This document shows, piece by piece, positions 54,033-64,000 of a stretch of 64,000 nt of DNA; position 1 is the stretch's first letter; every line of letters starts with the position of its first letter. This DNA comes from Novakomyces olei. Taxonomy: Eukaryota > Ascomycota > Novakomycetes > Novakomycetales > Novakomycetaceae. The stretch covers positions 558,001 to 622,000 of the forward strand of contig JADEYG010000001.1 of assembly GCA_016906335.1 (NCBI GenBank). The letters run 5' to 3'. The notes beneath the pieces are model-generated. The model saw only the letters and a program-made list of their open reading frames with translations, was not told the origin of the DNA and did no database searches. Both the position numbers and the translations under genes were made by a program.

Positions 54033-57000
54033 TTATGCTCCCCTGGCAAACCGATTCTGCCAGACTTCGCCGATTGCGCCCATAACCGCATCAGCAGCTT
54101 TACCAAGAAGCATCGAGGACGAAGAAGGACTCGACTGTGCATCGGCAGCTGGTGCTTTATTTTCATGAGGCAAAGAGCCGTGTCCCGGCCTGTCGAATCG
54201 TACTTCAGTGTCGCCTCCATCATCATCAGAATAATAAGCATGGCTGATGGGCAGTTTAGGCGCAGATTGCGAGTGCCTGCTCTGTGCAGCCTGACCCACA
54301 GAGGCAGACGAGGCAGCAGCAGCAAACAAGTTGTTTGTAGAGGGCCTTCTTACACTCTCTGCCGATCTCAAATAGTCCATATCAATATGAGAATGGGCTT
54401 CGTGAGCATTCGCTCGTGGATTTTGGCCTGCAAGCGAACGCTGATTGGCACTGTATCCTCCTCCGTCTCCGTCTCCGTCATAATCCTCTTCGTCGTCATC
54501 GTCGTTGGGGTAAAAGTAGCTCTTGTCGCCAGATCCTTCGTCATACTGCCGATCAGAATCGTTGTCGGAATCAAGAAAGTGTGAAGCCGTCTCTGTTGCC
54601 TGATCGTCTAGCGAAGAGCTCGGCCCTCGGCCATAAACTGCTCTCTCGTTCTTTGAATGATCATAGTACTTTATAGACCGGCTGGGCGAGTAGGCTGTAC
54701 TACCTGCTCCGCTTTGTCTCGCGTTTCTTTCGTCTTCCTCTTCCTCGTCCTCGTCCTCATCCTCGTCCTCGTCTCCTTCTTCTTCTTCCTCTGGCTCTTC
54801 TTCCGCAGGGTAGCCTCCACTGAACTCATCGTACCCGCTATAGTCGTCATTGTACCCGCCACTGAAATCCACATCCTCAATCAGGGGGCCTTCTTCTTTC
54901 AACGTTGTATTTGGCAAAGCCGCCACCATTTCCAAGTGGCGTTGGGAGCCAGCGTCTGATTGATTGCTGTACGAAGGCAAATTAGAGGCTATACTACTAG
55001 TCGCTGAATCTCGGCGCAGTCTGGCCTCAAATGACAGAGAAGTATCGTCTTCCTCGTCGTCATCGTCATCGTAAAAGCCCGCTCGCGGCTCATACTCGTA
55101 CTGCGCTGAAGACGCTTCGTCAGACTGGCCTATTGCCGGAGGGGAATCAATATCGTCATTGTCGTAACCGTAATTGTCTCCAAAATAAGATGTTTCACCT
55201 ATTGTTAGAAAAATCAATCAATGAAAAACATAATAGTGAATAATAATCAACACAATAAATAATGAACAATAATTGAAAATTAATTATATCATTGAACCAT
55301 TAATCATTTCAGTCCAATTCCCATTCAGTTTTATAATTAATTACAACTGAAGAGAAACAGGAATTGTATGAAATGACAAGGGAATAGAATAAAGCACATA
55401 GCTGAAACTGATTAAACAGCTATTTAATTCCATCATTTTTATATATTCTTTCCCTTTACTTTATCAAATACTTACCCATTCGACTCTCTGCCCGGGGTGT
55501 ATCCAGAGCAATGCATTGCTGAACTGTATCGTTAAAATGTATGCGGCGACGGTTCGACGTTGTAGAGCTCTCAGTAACGTGAGAAGGATCCGATGCAATC
55601 GAGTTCAGACTCACTTCACTGAAATCTGATTGCCCTAAAGACCGATTAAGCTTTGATGCAGCCTCAGACCGACTTTTTGCACTGTTCAATCCCGAGCTAT
55701 CGCTGTCCGACTGCTCTTGGCCAAGCTTGTCTGTATCATAAGAGTCCCTTCTGGATGGAAGGTGAGATTTGGCAGCGAGCAGCATTACTTCTGATGCAGT
55801 ACGCTTCTTTAGTATGGGCTTATATGGCTGATCAGCAGTAGCTGATTGAGTGCCTTTGCCAGCGATTGAAGAGTCAGAGCTCATACGGCTCGAAGATTGT
55901 GAACTAGGTGCAATCAAGGGCTGTTCACTGGCTCTTGTAGTCGTATGTAAAGGCCCATAGAGCCAGGTAACATCACAATCCTTGAGCCAGTTTAGACTGC
56001 GAGGAGATATTGTACGTAAATTACCACGAGATTTAGCCCACGTCCGCCAACTAGCGTTCTCCAATCGATGGGAGTTATCCAGCATTTCCTGCTGGCCTGT
56101 AGCGTTTCGAAATTGAGCATTTTCATTACGGTTTTTCTCCTTTGTTACACGACTCCAACTGGCCCATATGTCTTTCTCGTCCCATCTGTGTGACAAATAG
56201 TCAACGTGCAGGTTAGCACTGGCCCGCAAATCACTGTCATCGCTGGTTGCTGGGTTCCTTGATTTAAAGAGAAGAGCCAAATCCTCCGTTGAAGCCGTCG
56301 ACAAGTCCAGCCCGGACCGTTTCGCATCCGAAATTAGTTCATCATGTGCCTTTTTGTCATTTTGCAGAGCTGATATAGCCTCGTCTTTAATAGCTGAAGC
56401 GGAGGCCTGTTGAGAAGGAGCTGAAAGTGATGCCTTGTCCCCCGCAACAGAGTGGCCCTGGCTCGTTCGTTGGGTTTGCGAGTCCCTGTGAGATACCTTT
56501 TCCGCCTGATCGTACTGCGGGAATAAAACTGTGCTCGAATCTTCGTCGTCACCGTCGTCACGTTTATATTGAACGGCTCCATTATTTTGCAATTTATCCT
56601 CCCTTTCCTCTGCTGCCCTTCCTCCTCTACTGCTTACTGCCGACGGCAAAAGACGGCGAGAATGTTCGGGAGAACCCGGAGCACTTGGCGATTCCGGGAG
56701 GCCGGCAGCGATACTCGAGGCAGGAGGCAGATTTTCGGGCGGCAGTTTCAGGTACAGAGTCTCTTCAGCTGAGGGTTGGTACCCTGTGGGCTTTACATAC
56801 GAATCAGAATCGCTCAGTCGGCGAACCAGTCTCGAAGGCCGCTGAGGTCGACGAGCTGATGTTTCCAGCAGAGCATTCTGATCAGTACTATCAGACGGAG
56901 CTGAACTGCCGCCTAAATCGCTCCGCCGCTCCGCCGCTCCTCCGCTCCCAAGTGCTATATCACTACTGCCGTCTCCACTATCGGGTTTATTATTCAAATC

Positions 57001-57150
57001 TTGCTGAGCAAGACCGGCCGCTTTCCCTTCAGACTGATCTCCCCCATCATCCTTCTCCTCATCACCAGCCTGCCAGCCGCTCGGTAAGGGGTTTCCGCTG
57101 CCGTGCAAACGGTACGCTCCTGGCGTCGTTTGCTGCTCGGCTAAAGCCAT
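54033..57150 (-). CDS. REG1: Protein phosphatase 1 regulatory subunit Reg1
   Basis: Targets PP1 (Glc7) to Snf1/AMPK and other substrates in glucose repression. Exons 57150..55476 and 55198..54033 give 946 residues. The DUF1752 block lies near residues 300-390 (YLSHRWDEKDIWASW, RLENASWRTWAKSRGNL, SLNWLKDCDVTWLYGPL). KPILKKRTASEVML follows, and RRRIHFNDTVQQCIALD near residue 540 contains the RVxF-type PP1 docking site. The second exon is strongly acidic (Asp/Glu runs) and ends VMGAIGEVWQNRFARG. The 277-nt intron ends tctaacaatag. The two large open frames were united by the splice and by the Reg1 layout. Confidence 0.9.
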
Positions 57151-58759
57151 TTGCGCACAAGCGCCCGACAGATCAGGCGCTCAGGAAAAGAAGAAAAGAG
57201 GAAACGCAACGGGACCCGGTGTCCTTTATGGAAGCGAAAATTTATACGGACCAGCAAAAGGCAGAGTCAAGTCTCCAAGGCGGCTTTGCCAATTTAAATT
57301 GCTGCTTTGCCAACACGCGGTCGAGTTTGTATGGTCTTTCTTGAGTAAAGCAATGGAAACTTGTCCCCGTCGCGAAGCAGGCAGGTTGCTTGTCGATGGA
57401 ACGGAGATACGCGATCAAGATTGCTAGTCTGCCCACGTTCCGTGCCTGATAAAATGCAGAAACGATGCGAAAATGGTTCTGCGCGTGCTTCAGATTGGTG
57501 GTTTATACGCTGCCCATACTGCTTTCTTTTGTATCGCGCTATAACACTAATACCAAGACATTTTGCAATCGGGTTTCAATTGTTTCTTTTATCTTTTTAT
57601 ACTTCTTACATTTCTAATCTTTTTACCTTATTTTTGTTTCATCTTTTTTCTTTTACATTTTTCTTTTACCTTTATTTTTCTTTATATTCCTATTATATCG
57701 CTTAATTATTCACCAATTATTCATAATACAGTGCTAATATACTCGAGTGTAATCCTTCCGTTCATATTTCATATCTGGTTTTATACGTAGATTTATCACT
57801 GGATTAGTTTTGCCTAACTTTTATCGCAGTATAAAAGCAGTGTATAAGGCCACACAGTATGATTACGCAGGGGCTTTGTGTTACTCAAGGCCATAAAGGC
57901 GAATAAGACTGTACAATAAACGTGGCGCTCGCCATAGTTCTAGCCCAGCGGTTAAACGGTCCAGACGCGAAATTTGTGCATGTTTAGATTTAATGTTTAT
58001 TTAGTATTTAGGTACAAATTTGACACGTGATTTTTTGCGTGTAATGGCTACACAACCGTTTATTTCATGACGGCTTCGGCTTCGACCCGTGTGCGCGTGT
58101 ATTGGTTTGTCTGTGCACGTACAAGGGCGCAACTACAAGTTTACTTCTTCAACAGTTTCGGAATTTTCATTACAATTTTAATTTGGAGCGTTCGTCTGAT
58201 TGATAAATGGGCCGCTTATTTGACTTATCAATGGCAAAAATAAGCATAAACTCGCGATTAAATCTGCGAATTTGCGGGGGATCGGAATAAAAGCCAAAAG
58301 TGGTCGACTTGAGAAGCCCTCTATTTTGCCTATTCGTCTTTTTCGAGGTCGTAGCAGCTTTCTAATGTTAAAGTAATTCCCTTGTGAAAATAGCCAAGCA
58401 ATGCTCGAATCATGTAGCGACCAGCCACCGGACCGATGCAATGCAATTGTAATGGAACTAGTAGTGCTATAATTGTAGACGATCAAGTATTAGCGCCAAC
58501 GGCAAGCAAAGAGAGGGACAATAGCATAGTTGGTTTATTTGGGCATTGAACACGCGTTGTAATAAGCGCATGGGAAATCGGAAGCGTACATTTATTGAGC
58601 TTTTTTTCTAGTAATCAAGGGCTACTGTAAATGTATTAAATTTATTTCCTCTTAGATATACACCATATAATACTCCTATTTGTATAGGGCAAGAACGCTT
58701 GCTCAGCAAACCAATAAATCATTAAAAGCAAAAGGCATGCAGACTCCAGGCAAAACCAT
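57151..58759. other. Longest spacer (REG1 upstream / ESA1 downstream)
   Basis: 1609 bp between two minus-strand genes. A plus-strand pair of small frames (57354-57428, METCPRREAGRLLVDGTEIR; then MVLRVLQIGGLYAAHTAFF) and a piece after ctaacttttatcgcag at about 57829 (KAVYKATQYDYAGALCY) look exon-like but do not join into a protein I know. The remainder is AT-rich. A short spliced gene or noncoding RNA is possible. Confidence 0.35.
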
Positions 58760-60259
58760 CTACCACCCAAAACGTAGCGCGGAAGGATGAAACACGGGTG
58801 GCTGCCAATCCTCCAATCCGGCAGAATCAATTTGCCGCCGGCGTTTCCGTTTCATAGCCTCATACTGCCGCTCAATCGCGTCTGATACTACAATAACGTG
58901 CTGTCCCTTGTAGTACTTTAGCATGTTTAAGTTTTGCAATGTATGTAAAATATCCTGAGTGGTCATGCTCGTTTGATTGGCCAGTTCATCGATCGTCGTC
59001 TCCACAGAACGCGTCGCCAAAAGACTGATAATCTGCTCTGCCCAATAGGCACGATAAGACAGCAATCCCAAGTCTGATAAAGGTTTCTCTGGTGACCCCA
59101 ACTTGCCTTCCTTACGAGATAGTTCATATGAAAATTGAATCAAAGCTTTACCAAATCCATGGCGCTGGTATTGCGGCAGTGTAAGGATGCATGCTACATT
59201 GTAATTCTCAGCCGACTCTTTTTCCTTGGAAAAATAGCCCACCAAATGATACCCATACTCATCATGCGTACACATACAATAAAACAGGAATGGATCCACG
59301 TCGTAATACAGAGTTTTGTGGTCGAGAAACAGCTTTGATAGCAGACACAGATTTCGACACCACTCACGTTGTTTCCGGCCGTCAATTTCAAAAAAAGATA
59401 TATCGTCGTCCCTATAAATTTCGTTTCCAGGTGGATGCCGTAAAGTACATTTAGCCCGGTGTCTTTCAAAGCGTCGTTCGTCTCCAAAATATTCCAAGCA
59501 ATACTCACAAATGTAAACTACATCACAATCCGTCAACTCGACGGGGTACGGACTAAAATACCAAGGTTCGATCTCATACTGACCCATCTGGATCTTGTTT
59601 AGATTACGAATTCGGGCAACTTCATGAGGGTTTTGGGTCATAGAGCCCTGTGTTCGTAACTTTTCGATCTCAGTTTCCTTTGAAACGGGAGCAGGCTGCG
59701 TCTTTTGATCAATATCAAGAACTTCTTCCATGTTTCCGTCCTCGTTTTCATCGTCTTCTTCTTCTTCACCGTCGACCCCTCCTACTGCCTCTGTCTTGAC
59801 AAGCGCAACATCTTCTTCTTCTTCCTCATCTTCCGCACTGGCAGCTTTGCTGCGCCTGGCTTTTGTCTTTGTCGCTTTGGCCGGTGACTTTGTAGCTTTG
59901 CCGTCTTTCTTCGAGGAAGATTTACTCTTAGCTGCCGCCCCACTCGGAGGCTTACGCTTTTCCGGCTTTGGATATTCTATCTCACGCTCGTGATCTACAC
60001 GCGATATCGGTACCCATTCATCCAGACGCTAATAAGCATTCGTATTAGCAACGAGTACCATTTTGCTTGTATTTGATCTTACCTTGTTGAAATCTTGATA
60101 ATGCACGTATAATCGCGTTTCAGATCCGTTCTTGCCCAGTTTTATAGAAAGAACTTCGGCTTTACGCAGCTCGCCATCTTTAGTCAGCCAAAGTTTGCAC
60201 CCTGGAACTATAGATTCTCCGCGCGCTGGTGTCGGCGTGCGCGACGTTTCTGTGCTCAT
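58760..60259 (-). CDS. ESA1: MYST histone acetyltransferase Esa1 (NuA4)
   Basis: Acetylates histones H4 and H2A; the catalytic subunit of NuA4. Exons 60259..60083 and 60028..58760 give 481 residues (yeast 445). The N-terminal chromo barrel has CKLWLTKDGELRKAEVLSI and YVHYQDFNKRLDEWVPISR across the splice. A Lys-rich then poly-Glu linker of about 70 residues follows. The MYST domain carries YICEYCLEYFGDERRFERHR (zinc finger), NVACILTLP (catalytic Cys), QYQRHGFGKALI (acetyl-CoA) and SPEKPLSDLGLLSYR (catalytic Glu). Near identity to Esa1/TIP60 in the core makes the call certain. The intron ends gctaatacgaatgcttattag. Confidence 0.97.
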
Positions 60260-60275
60260 TGTGGTGGTTGGAGTT

Positions 60276-60420
60276 TGGTCATTTATATTTATATTTATAT
60301 ATATATTTATATATATATTTATATCTATATTTATATTTATATCTATATTTATATCTATATTTATATCTATATTTTTATATTATATTTTTATATATATCTC
60401 TATATTATATTTATATCAAT
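60276..60420. repeat. TATATT/TATCTA low-complexity tract
   Basis: Irregular hexamer-like TATATT and ATCTAT units in the ESA1-AAH1 divergent promoter (258 bp between starts). It creates a spurious hydrophobic open frame into AAH1. Confidence 0.85.
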
Positions 60421-60518
60421 TTATTCATACTTCAACTGATAAGCCGTCCGTCAGGACCCACAAAGCAAAATTTATAATCTTTCTTTTTTTTGGTGGCTTT
60501 ATCTCATCATCGCGGCAC

Positions 60519-61742
60519 ATGTCGTCAGCTCGTGCGACACCTCAATTTCTCAAGGAATTGCCAAAGTACTACGATCGTTTTGATTTTTATATTTTCATTC
60601 AATTTATTCGGTCCATTACTCTTTCCTTTCTTTCATTAGCTAATCGCAGGTGCGAACATCATATCCATGTCGAAGGCAGTTTAAGCCCAAGTCTTCTATT
60701 CACTCTGGCCGAGCGCAATGGCATTTCTTTACCAAATGATATGCCTGGCTTTGAGTCACCCGAAGCTTTGGAAGAAAGGTATACACGATTCTCCGGGCTT
60801 GACGATTTTTTGGCCTATTACTTTGTAGGAATGTCGGTGCTATTACACACCGAAGATTTTGAGGATCTGGCCTGGCAATATTTGAAGCGCGCTCACTCGG
60901 ACGGAGTAAAACATGCAGAAATTTTTTTTGATCCTCAAGCCCATACAGATCGAGGAGTGCCTGTGCAAACTGTCATTGACGGTTTTGGCCGGGCTCTTGA
61001 TCGGGGCCGCTCAGAGTTAGGGTTAAGTTGCCATTTAATTATGTGCTTTTTAAGACATCTACCAGCATCTAACGCTGCCACTACACTGGCTTCAGCCTCA
61101 CAAGTCGAATCGTTTAAACAGCAGGTGAAGGGTGTCGGCCTTGATTCGTCAGAAGTGGACTTTCCACCAGAATTGTTCGCTCAGGTATTTGCTCAAGCAG
61201 AGGCACTGGGATTACGGAAAACTGCCCATGGCGGCGAAGAAGGCGATCATACTTTTGTAAGCGGAGCCTTGGATTATTTGGGAGTAGAAAGGGTCGACCA
61301 TGGAATACGCTCACGAGAAAACCCGGGTCTCATGTCGCGACTGGCTAAATCGCACACTCTATTAACCATCTGTCCTTTGAGTTCTGTACGATTGAGGTGC
61401 GTGAAAGCAGTCGCTGATTTGCCTATTCGCGAGTTTCTTGATGCAGGTATTCCTTTTTCAATTAACAGCGGTAAGTGTTTGTTGCATGCTATTTAAAACT
61501 GTCAATGTATTGTTTTTCTTTCTTTCATAAAATTCTTTTTTCTAATCATAGACGATCCTGCGTACTTTGGTGGCTATATTCTCGACAACTATTTGGCTGT
61601 GCAGAAAAGCTTCGGTTTGTCTATTGCCGACTGGGAACGGATCGCTCGAGGTTCAGTAGAGGGAAGTTGGATCGGTGACTCTCGCAAATCTCAGTTGAAT
61701 GAAGGTATTTCGCAAGTTATAGCCCGGTATTCGGGAGATTAG
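60519..61742 (+). CDS. AAH1: Adenine deaminase (Aah1 type)
   Basis: Zinc enzyme converting adenine to hypoxanthine in purine salvage. Exons 60519..60565, 60650..61470 and 61552..61742 give 352 residues (yeast 347). ELPKCEHHIHVEGSLSPSLL holds the first His-x-His metal pair. HAEIFFDPQAHTDRGV, LIMCFLRHLP, KTAHGGEEG (His and Glu), ERVDHGI and the split SINS-DDPAYFGGYI metal site match Aah1 rather than adenosine deaminase. Intron 1 is 84 nt without a stop, so retention stays in frame but destroys the first metal block. Introns end gctaatcgcag and tctaatcatag. A TTAGGG motif lies in the coding sequence at 61017-61022. Confidence 0.95.
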
Positions 61743-62130
61743 AGTATTCATGATATGTATTATAGAATATTGTGGGAAGTTTTCTGTTGTCGAGGCGACG
61801 AGCCTGTCAGAGATGTATAATTCTGAATTTACAATGTCCTCATGTGATGTCGGAAGCATTTACGTATTTTTTTAAATAATGCTTTTCTTGTAACTATTAT
61901 TAGTATAAAGACATAACTATCTTGCGACTCTTTACTGCTGCAATTGTGAGCCAATTTTTTGACCGCGGCACTCCCTGGGCTGGGAAAAAAAAGCCCTGTA
62001 TTGTTTGCAACCAATGATTTTCCCTATGCCGCAAGCTTCTGAGCTTTAAGCCTACTATGCTCTATTTCTAGATACAAAATTCTAGGATATTGAGATCCAA
62101 TAATGATAGAACGTAAATTATTATTATTAC

Positions 62131-62170
<40 letters not shown>

Positions 62171-62197
62171 CAGTATCTCACGCTGCTCTAGCATGTC
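61743..62197. other. AAH1-COG7 spacer
   Basis: 455 bp between plus-strand genes. It contains an (ATT)n run at about 62118-62170 ending 27 bp before the COG7 start. No gene seen. Confidence 0.65.
62118..62170. repeat. (TTA)n microsatellite
   Basis: About 17 ATT units, one interrupted, directly upstream of COG7. Confidence 0.95.
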
Positions 62198-62918
62198 ATG
62201 GACATTGATCCCAACTCCCTGATAGATCAAGCTCGCCGCGATGATTACAACACATTCGAGTTTATAAATTCTTTATTTCGTCCCGGAGACAGCTTAACTG
62301 TCTGCCATGAATCGGCCTCTAGCACCTTGACGTCGCTTGAAATTGCTAGTTCAACGGCTTTACAGCAGCTGGAAACATGTGTGGACGAACTTGCTCGAAT
62401 GAGTGGGCCTCGACTCGAGTACGAAGTCGATGTTTTGCAGGCTGAAGCCCAAAATTTATCAAGTTCAGTGGAAAAATTTTCATATGAGCAAAAGCATTCA
62501 CGTGTAGCGGAACATGAGGCTTACACTCGTTTAGCAAAATTAGAAACTCAGGCGGCTTTACTCGCACAAACGCAAAAAGTACTACGTGCTGCAAAGGAAT
62601 GGCCAACAAGCAATTTTGCTGTTGAACATGTGTCAGACCTTTTACGGGAGGGCAATGCTTCTCAGGCACAAGAGCAATTGAGCCTTTGGCAACAATTACT
62701 ACCCGTCTGGAAGGGCACTCCAGAATGGAAGGATAGAGTTCAAGCTTTAGAGGCGGCTCAGAAGAAGCTGGTAGAGCCGGTGAGTGTGAGAAGCAGTGTG
62801 GATGGACTAAGATTCAGATGAGAAAGAGTATTTGCATTCATAATCTAAATCATTGCATTTTATTCTATTCATTAATGCTCGTTTTGTATTTATTATCCAG
62901 CTTCATGAGCAATTCTAG
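62198..62918 (+). CDS. COG7: Conserved oligomeric Golgi complex subunit 7, short fungal form
   Basis: Golgi tethering complex lobe B subunit. Exons 62198..62779 and 62901..62918 give 199 residues; unspliced, the frame runs to 62821 with a different 15-residue end. FINSLFRPGDSL, STALQQLETCVDELARMSG, VDVLQAEAQNLSSSVEKF and a TRLAKLETQAALLAQTQKVL coiled coil match the N-terminal part of Cog7. Animal Cog7 is about 770 residues; yeast Cog7 is also short (279), so a reduced protein is normal for fungi, but this one is at the small end. The donor GTGAGT is strong. Its stop lies 11 bp from the convergent CCA1 stop. Confidence 0.75.
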
Positions 62919-62929
62919 CTAAATATTTC

Positions 62930-64000
62930 TCACTTGAAGGCGGCAAGGCACTCTTCGGCTGTCTTTCCGGGATTGTCAAACTGCCATCGCAAAACAGCGT
63001 CCAGCGCTTCTTTCATGGCCGGTCCCGGCTGGGCAATTCCTTCTTTCCGAAGCGTATTACCATCTAGAAGCGGTTTTACAGCGTACGCTTCCTGCAGATT
63101 TTCGTGTTTAACCATTTCTGCAAACGCAAAGTATCGCGAAACAATCGAATCGTCTATTCTGTCAAGAGATTGTGCAGTGTGCTCGAGCAATAATTGTGAG
63201 AGTAATACCACAGGCCAGCACGGACCGCAATGCCGAATTGTGAACGCTGAATTTAGCAAAATTGCAAACAGATTATCGGTGATGCAATGACACAATCACA
63301 CAAATGTGTCATAACTTTGTGATTTAAATTTATTTTTCCGATTACATATTTATATCTATTTTGACTTACCCAGTTTTGATCTCGGTGTCGTGTCCTCCAA
63401 CAAAGACTTTGGCAGGTACGTGCATATTTTTTGCAAACTTTCCAATAAAGAGGCATTGAGTTTCAAGCCCTGGCGAACAACCACAGCGGGAAGATAATAT
63501 TCGTGCTTACCCACCCGGCCAGTCTCGCTTGCCCAGGGAAGCAATGCAACATTTAGCCAATACAAATGATCTGTATTTATAAAACTGTCTTGTAGTCGGC
63601 TAGCCAGCTGATTAGCCAATCGCAAAAGGCGAGCGTAGCCGGCCTTTTCTGTCTCTGGGGTATCAAAGATAGTGCTGATGAGGTCCAGTTCATTCAACAA
63701 GGACAGACTTGCAAAGGCAGTTTTACAGAGCATTTTATCAACCTCAATGCCAATTCGTTCCCGGCTTATTTTCGTACGCAGAGCGGCTTTTATCGTACCA
63801 TCTCGCATAGCCTCGGCCGTTGCATCGTCCAGTGCGAATCCATATCGCGTGGCAAATCTGATCAGTCGTAAAACGCGTAAAGGATCATCGCGAAATGTTT
63901 GAAGAGGCGCTAACGGTGTACGTATTATACCGCGTTCCAAGTCGGAAAGGCCTCGACCTGTAAAATCTTCAATAGAGTCTGTTGCTAGGTTGTAGAAAAG
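62930..64000 (-). CDS. CCA1: tRNA CCA-adding enzyme, partial at the right edge
   Basis: Adds CCA to tRNA 3' ends in nucleus, cytosol and mitochondria. Visible exons: up to 63370 (running off at 64000) and 63246..62930. The edge begins LFYNLATDSIEDFTGRGLSD, then LERGIIRTPLAPLQTF and DDPLRVLRLIRFATRYGF, the hinge after the catalytic head, followed by the neck helix ISRERIGIEVDKML. The last exon has CGPCWPVVLLSQLLLEHTAQ, AVKPLLDGNTL and PGPAMKEALDAVLRWQFDNP, the tail block of eukaryotic CCA enzymes. The intron ends gctaaattcag. The catalytic DxD head lies outside the window. Confidence 0.94.

Noticed and set aside
56427-57344. 305-codon plus-strand frame opposite REG1
   Set aside because: Antisense shadow of REG1; the minus strand carries the conserved DUF1752 and PP1-docking motifs.
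60132-60518. N-terminal extension of the AAH1 frame through a Tyr/Ile-rich stretch
   Set aside because: It is the low-complexity promoter tract read as protein; the Met at 60519 matches the family start.

Overview
This is a nuclear segment of a fungal genome, most likely an ascomycete. Diagnostic fungal genes are Mrh4, a Reg1-type PP1 subunit with its DUF1752 block, an Asr1/PHRF1-like RING-PHD protein, Sfc1, Crd1, Ltv1 and an Aah1-type adenine deaminase. Short telomere-type TTAGGG runs also fit a fungus. Which lineage it is I cannot tell; an early-diverging yeast-like lineage is possible because the intron branch point lies very close to the 3' splice site, as known in Yarrowia. I see no transposon, viral fossil, rRNA, tRNA or CRISPR. 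The window is ordinary euchromatin: 35 protein-coding genes, two of them running off the edges. Intergenic gaps are AT-rich, mostly 0.2-0.9 kb and rarely up to 1.6 kb.

Layout: 1-7.7 kb holds free-Met-R-sulfoxide reductase (-), the Mte1/Dbl2/ZGRF1 N-terminal-domain protein (+), PUS1 (-), NIP7 (+) and SRP72 (-). 7.9-17.8 kb holds MRH4 (+), ATP23 (+), Aurora kinase (-), SGF73 (-) and a PEX26-like peroxin (-). 18.6-31.8 kb holds the DRS2 flippase (+), BOL3 (-), LTV1 (+), CRIPT (+), mitoribosomal mL46 (-), twinfilin (+) and SFC1 (+). 32.3-43.4 kb holds the RING-PHD protein (-), CRD1 (+), a DsbA-fold protein (-), CGR1 (-), a prefoldin-like protein (+), RPC34 (+), otubain (-) and a REX1B-family protein (+). 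43.7-64 kb holds MAS2 (-), ORT1/ARG11 (+), TMA22/DENR (-), an unknown tail-anchored protein (-), CCT4 (+), REG1 (-), ESA1 (-), AAH1 (+), COG7 (+) and CCA1 (-, partial).

The genes form no operon or cluster. Two themes recur by function: mitochondrial biogenesis and transport (MRH4, ATP23, BOL3, mL46, SFC1, CRD1, MAS2, ORT1), and RNA or ribosome maturation (PUS1, NIP7, LTV1, CGR1, TMA22, CCA1). Thirty genes carry introns. I placed 54 introns by hand from reading frame plus family conservation. All are GT-AG. A CTAAC/CTAAT/CTGAC-like branch point usually lies only a few bases before the AG, and about a quarter of the acceptors are AAG rather than YAG. Together with 10- and 20-nt internal exons and introns as short as 34 nt, this splicing style is the most unusual feature of the window. 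Short telomeric-repeat tracts inside or at the ends of genes (CRD1, BOL3 and one gap) come next.
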